A DNA stretch of 64,000 nt from Volvariella volvacea V23 (lineage: Eukaryota > Basidiomycota > Agaricomycetes > Agaricales > Pluteaceae): assembly GCA_000349905.1 (NCBI GenBank), contig KB722751.1:206405-270404 (forward strand). Direction: 5' to 3'. The translations under genes were made by a program, and so were the position numbers. This document shows, one piece after another, positions 60,516 to 64,000 of this stretch (its first letter is position 1; every line of letters begins with the position of its first letter). The notes beneath the pieces were generated by a model that saw only the letters and a list, made by a program, of their open reading frames with translations, did no database searches and had not been told where the DNA came from.

Positions 60516-61659
60516 TCATTTAGATGGCGGCTTATCTGCCCAAATCGGTTTTACAGCATCTGGATCCAGCTGAGTTGACGTCTAGGAAACCAACGAAGCT
60601 CAGTTCGTTGGAGAGTACTGGTAGAATCAAAGGTGATAGTCCTTACCTGCGCGTCCACTTGTTTTTGTGTCTCGGCTTCCCTTGCAAGTCGGGCAGCACG
60701 AGCGGCATCCACTTTCCGTCTTAGATCTGGCGCCATTTGCTGCATCCATGAGATGAGTTCTTAATTGACAGCCACAATTTGACCTTACATTATAGAGCTG
60801 CTCCTCCGTTGGCACCGTTACTGTGATAAAGTTCAGTCAGAATGACGCCTTTCGTTCGCAACGAGAACACTCGCATTTCATGAGAGCATATCCCACACCC
60901 ATAACTGCATAAAGTCAACATGGTTAGCAAACGTCCCATGATGACACCCAAAAAGTACGAAAAGCGGAAGCAATGTCGGCCCTAATTCAACGGAGTCTGG
61001 AATCGTGGGGTATTCTAAATCTTAGCGACCGCTGCCGTCACCGACGTAGGCCGGAGTGAAAGGGCAAATTACGACAATGCGCGTGATAGTGAAAAAGAAG
61101 GCGATAGAAGGAGAAGAGAAGGCGAGCAATAGATAGCGAGCAACCAGGAATGTGTTTCCGTGTGCTTCGACTCGGATGAGGGCCGACACTACTACTATTA
61201 GAAGAACTCCCCCGCGGTACCCAGTTGGATAACGCAGGCCGAAGAGGAAAACATAAACGGGTGAACCAAGGATTCAATGAGGGAGGGAAGGATTGCTTCG
61301 AGAATGGAGCAACTGGGATGAAAATGTAGTGTCGTCGGTGATTGAAAAAGCTGCTTCCGAATTCTCGTTGGTGGAAGGTGTGGACGACAAGAAACCCGTC
61401 CATTGGAATGGAAGTGGAATACGAAGACGGATGGGTATTTCCTCGTCGGCGCGCGATCGTTATGTTCTTCGATTCCCTTCTATTCACGTGTCCACTCAGA
61501 AGAAGATATTGCCCAGTGCGTTGTCCATCGTAACAGGGCACATTTGGCAATAGAAGGTGAAACGAGGGCACAACCCGGGGGCGAAACGATGAGATTTAAA
61601 ATTTCATACTCACGTCCTGCAGAGGCCAGTGTAAATCTGAACCAAGGAAAACTCGCCAT
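60516..61659 (-). CDS. CBP4-like small mitochondrial assembly factor
   Basis: Predicted inner-membrane factor for ubiquinol-cytochrome c reductase (complex III) assembly, as for yeast Cbp4. Five exons join in phase to 84 residues: 61659-61614, 60904-60875, 60820-60789, 60739-60647 and 60569-60516. They read MASFPWFRFTLASAG, LMGVGYALMK, LTVPTEEQLYN, QMAPDLRRKVDAARAARLAR and LDPDAVKPIWADKPPSK. The PTEEQLY plus LxPDLRxK pattern is the Cbp4 hallmark (yeast TTPTDQQLISQLSPELR). Oddities: the first intron is about 709 nt, far longer than its neighbours, and the second intron must use a GC donor. The first exon is assigned because its phase (C + TT) gives Leu; an alternative nearer start cannot be excluded. 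Confidence 0.62.
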
Positions 61660-62090
61660 TGCAAAGAGTAGCAATTCTATCCACCAGCACGCCTGGGGTG
61701 TCGATGTCGAGAAAGTCGAGGATAGTTGGTTCGACGATGTTTGCCAGCCGGGACTAGTCACGGGATGCCCGCCGTGCCGTTGACGTCATGGCCACCTCAC
61801 TTCACACTCGTTAACTCTATTTGTGCATCTTAAATATGACTGGAATGCAAGCTGATCACAGTGTGTACGACGTGCAAAATAACACAGAACAGACAAAAAA
61901 AAAGAAAACAAATTTCAGAACATAGCTGTATGCATGATGACGATTATGGGAGTGGATGATGTGGGTGATGCTAATGCTGATCCAAGAGTAGAACGAATTG
62001 TAGGGGACAAATGATATGAGAGGCCAAAGCATTGAATGATACAATGATTATCAAGTGCTGAGAACCAAGTGTCGGAAAACTTCCAGACGT
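61660..62090. other. Intergenic region, CBP4-like / LDB19
   Basis: About 430 bp holding the CBP4-like promoter and the LDB19-like 3' UTR. A short A-rich run occurs near 61894-61915. No other feature seen. Confidence 0.4.
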
Positions 62091-64000
62091 TCAAACCTTC
62101 CCCGGTAAAGCTTTCACCAGATTGACAGCTCTTCTTATCTTACTCGAAAACCCAAGTAGATCACTTGATTTTCGACTTTGAACCTCAATTCTCGCTAGTT
62201 CCTCCTCCCACGCTTTCATATCCTCCGACACGCTCGTCGCACTGCTATTGCTTCCGCTTCTACCTGTCCTAGCATTGCTGCTTGACAGATCGCTGAAGCT
62301 AGTGCTATTGCTGCTGCCACTGGACGAAGAACTTATTTTCGGGGGCGAGAGGACGTAAGAGCTTCCTAGTTTGGTGTCCGACTGGCTAGTATCGGGTCTC
62401 GCTGCTCTTCGCTTCTTCGTCGAATCGGCTGGGTCCTCCAACTCCAGCTCCCCATCCTTATCGCGCGAGCGTGCGAATAATCCATCATCTCGATAGGATA
62501 AGTGTGGTGCTTTGTCACGAGGTCCTGCACTGGTGTGGGGTCTTCGTGGTGCAGATTTCATCTTGATATTTGGGTATGTCGATGTTGCCGATGACTTCGA
62601 GGATTTATTGTGGGAACACTCTACTCGCGACATCGAAGAATTGGCCGAGGAGGAGGCAGCTTCACGTTCTCTCCGTGATCGTCGTGGGGATTTTGATTTG
62701 GCTCGGATGGGGGACTCATTCTGAACCTCACTATACTTCGCGACAGCACATTGCCGTTCAGAAGCGTTGGTGGAAACAACGAGGACTTCTTTTTCCGGAA
62801 GCTCGACTGTCTCAGTACCAAAGGGTGTAGAGAAAACGACCTGGGACCAATAATAAATATCTCGGAAGTCGAACAATGCTGCTTGACGCATACCTTAACA
62901 CGGACGAAGTATCTAATATTCACCAAATCCGACTGTATAGTCTCTCCTATTGCCCATCTGCTGTTAGGCTTTGGAGGAGGCCATTGTAGTGTCAGAGTTT
63001 TATTCCAAGCACCGCTATCATCTCGTGTAAAATGTACCGAAGATTCTGTGCTTGTGATTGTGTTGGTGATGACTTTGGAGGAAGACTGTGACAAGGGGGG
63101 TATATCTGAAGAAGCACTGGGAGCACACTGAAGCTCAGGCGGAATGAGTGCGGTTGAAGAACTGGTTTCGTCAGCCGGATGTACGCTGTTTGGTGTTACT
63201 GTAGGGGATGAGGATGCAAGAGAAGATGATGAAATAAGAGCGTCTGAGTGTACTGGAGCTCCTTCTTTATAAGAGGATACTGGAGAGCCCGCTTGTGGTG
63301 TGGTTGATGGGGAAGGAATAGGGATAGCGAGGCTAGCATTGCCACAACAGGGAGACCTGGGCGGTGTGGGCGGTTCGGAGTTAAGCGAAAGGGTAATCCG
63401 TCGCTCGATTAGGGCTGAAGCATTTCGTACAGAAACGTTAGAATCTATGGGTAGGATGCACAAGGGTATAGGAATGAGGTCATGGGGACCGATCGGTATT
63501 GTAGGGACGTTCATGCTAAACTGGATTTTGGGTGAGCGGGGCTTATATGCGTAATTGCACAGGGGGATAGGAGCTTCTGGCGTGGGTTGGTGTCGAGGGA
63601 GATCATATCTCGTCAACAGAAGCTCAAAATGTCGCATTTGTCTCGAACCAATCCCCGATATCGGTGCGTGGTTGATGGCTAACTCCCGATTAGCAAAGGC
63701 GACCAAGAGCAATATCGATAGAAGTTCTGAACGCACTAGCTTCAACCCTCCACGAGCAGCGATAATCAACAAAGTTGCACGTGCTGAATCCACCAACCTT
63801 CGCTGGTAGTGTCAAGCGGAATGGGAACTCGACCTCACCCAGTGGCGCATACTCCTGGTCATCGGGTTTTGACCACAGTACCTGGGTGTGATCCACCAGA
63901 ATATTGGACTGCAAAATCGACACGCGACCAACGCGAGCTTCGTAGCACCGTATCGAGACTGTGAGTGATTTTGCGGGCAACAATTTCATGTCATCGTCGA
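62091..64000 (-). CDS. LDB19/Art1-type alpha-arrestin (5' end beyond window)
   Basis: Ubiquitin-ligase adaptor that directs Rsp5-type enzymes to plasma-membrane transporters. The gene runs off the right edge, so the true N-terminus is missing. The visible start of the frame reads LTVSIRCYEARVGRV and continues SNILVDHTQVLWSKPDD and LGEVEFPFRLTLPAKVGGFS, the LDB19 N-terminal arrestin fold; across an intron it continues near 63796 with VRSELLSILLLVAFANRELA. A long Ser/Pro linker is followed by the arrestin C-like strand FVRVKV, then across an intron VVFSTPFGTETVELPEKEVL. The C-terminal third is Ser-rich with basic patches, ending RRAVNLVKALPGKV at stop 62091-62093. A PY motif was not identified with certainty. 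Confidence 0.85.

Overview
The window is nuclear DNA from a filamentous basidiomycete, most likely an Agaricomycete. The evidence is dense packing of conserved eukaryotic genes on both strands, many short GT-AG introns (mostly about 45-70 nt), a fungal trehalose phosphorylase of the mushroom type, an LDB19-type arrestin, a Sip5-like RING protein and hydroxyl/proline-rich secreted wall proteins. There is no sign of bacterial, viral or plasmid DNA, no CRISPR array, and no transposon I can recognise.

Layout. 1-8.3 kb (minus strand): a POL5/MYBBP1A-type ribosome-biogenesis protein running off the left edge, a small basidiomycete protein with a C-terminal Cys motif, and trehalose phosphorylase. 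8.8-10.8 kb (plus): a TFIIB/BRF-like transcription factor. 12.3-16.0 kb (minus): two tandem PAP2-type lipid phosphate phosphatases. 16.4-24 kb: a run of RNA, translation and proteostasis genes (PPP4R2, FYV7-like, eIF1, SNRNP27, an unidentified RRM-like protein, CBP20, proteasome RPT3). 24.7-34.6 kb: P5C reductase, ALG13, TRM9, NAC-alpha, hamartin (TSC1) and HSP90 with a textbook heat-shock element. 35.2-44 kb: a hypothetical Pro-rich protein, phosphoserine aminotransferase, an intron-containing tRNA-Ser(GCT), a secreted PA-like protein, a Ser-rich hypothetical protein and an FMP25-like RCC1-repeat mitochondrial protein. 44.4-50.7 kb: three tandem secreted RlpA-like double-psi beta-barrel proteins with divergent Pro/Ser-rich tails. 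51.4-64 kb: a SERCA-type calcium pump, a SIP5-like protein, a gene-poor stretch of about 3 kb, a tiny CBP4-like mitochondrial protein, and an LDB19-type alpha-arrestin running off the right edge.

The genes are mostly housekeeping and do not form one pathway. Many are paired head-to-head with short shared promoters (SNRNP27/RRM 77 bp, CBP20/RPT3 about 200 bp, P5CR/ALG13 about 156 bp, NAC-alpha/TSC1 about 314 bp) or tail-to-tail with almost touching stops (PPP4R2/FYV7, 10 bp; TRM9/NAC-alpha, 68 bp). The points most worth a second look are the triplicated beta-barrel wall proteins, two introns whose reading frame demands GC donors (in CBP20 and the CBP4-like gene), the tandem lipid phosphatases, the unidentified RRM protein and the three unassigned proteins. 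I did not find a clearly new multi-gene system. Outer coordinates are start codon to stop codon; internal exon limits are given only where the reading frame fixes them.
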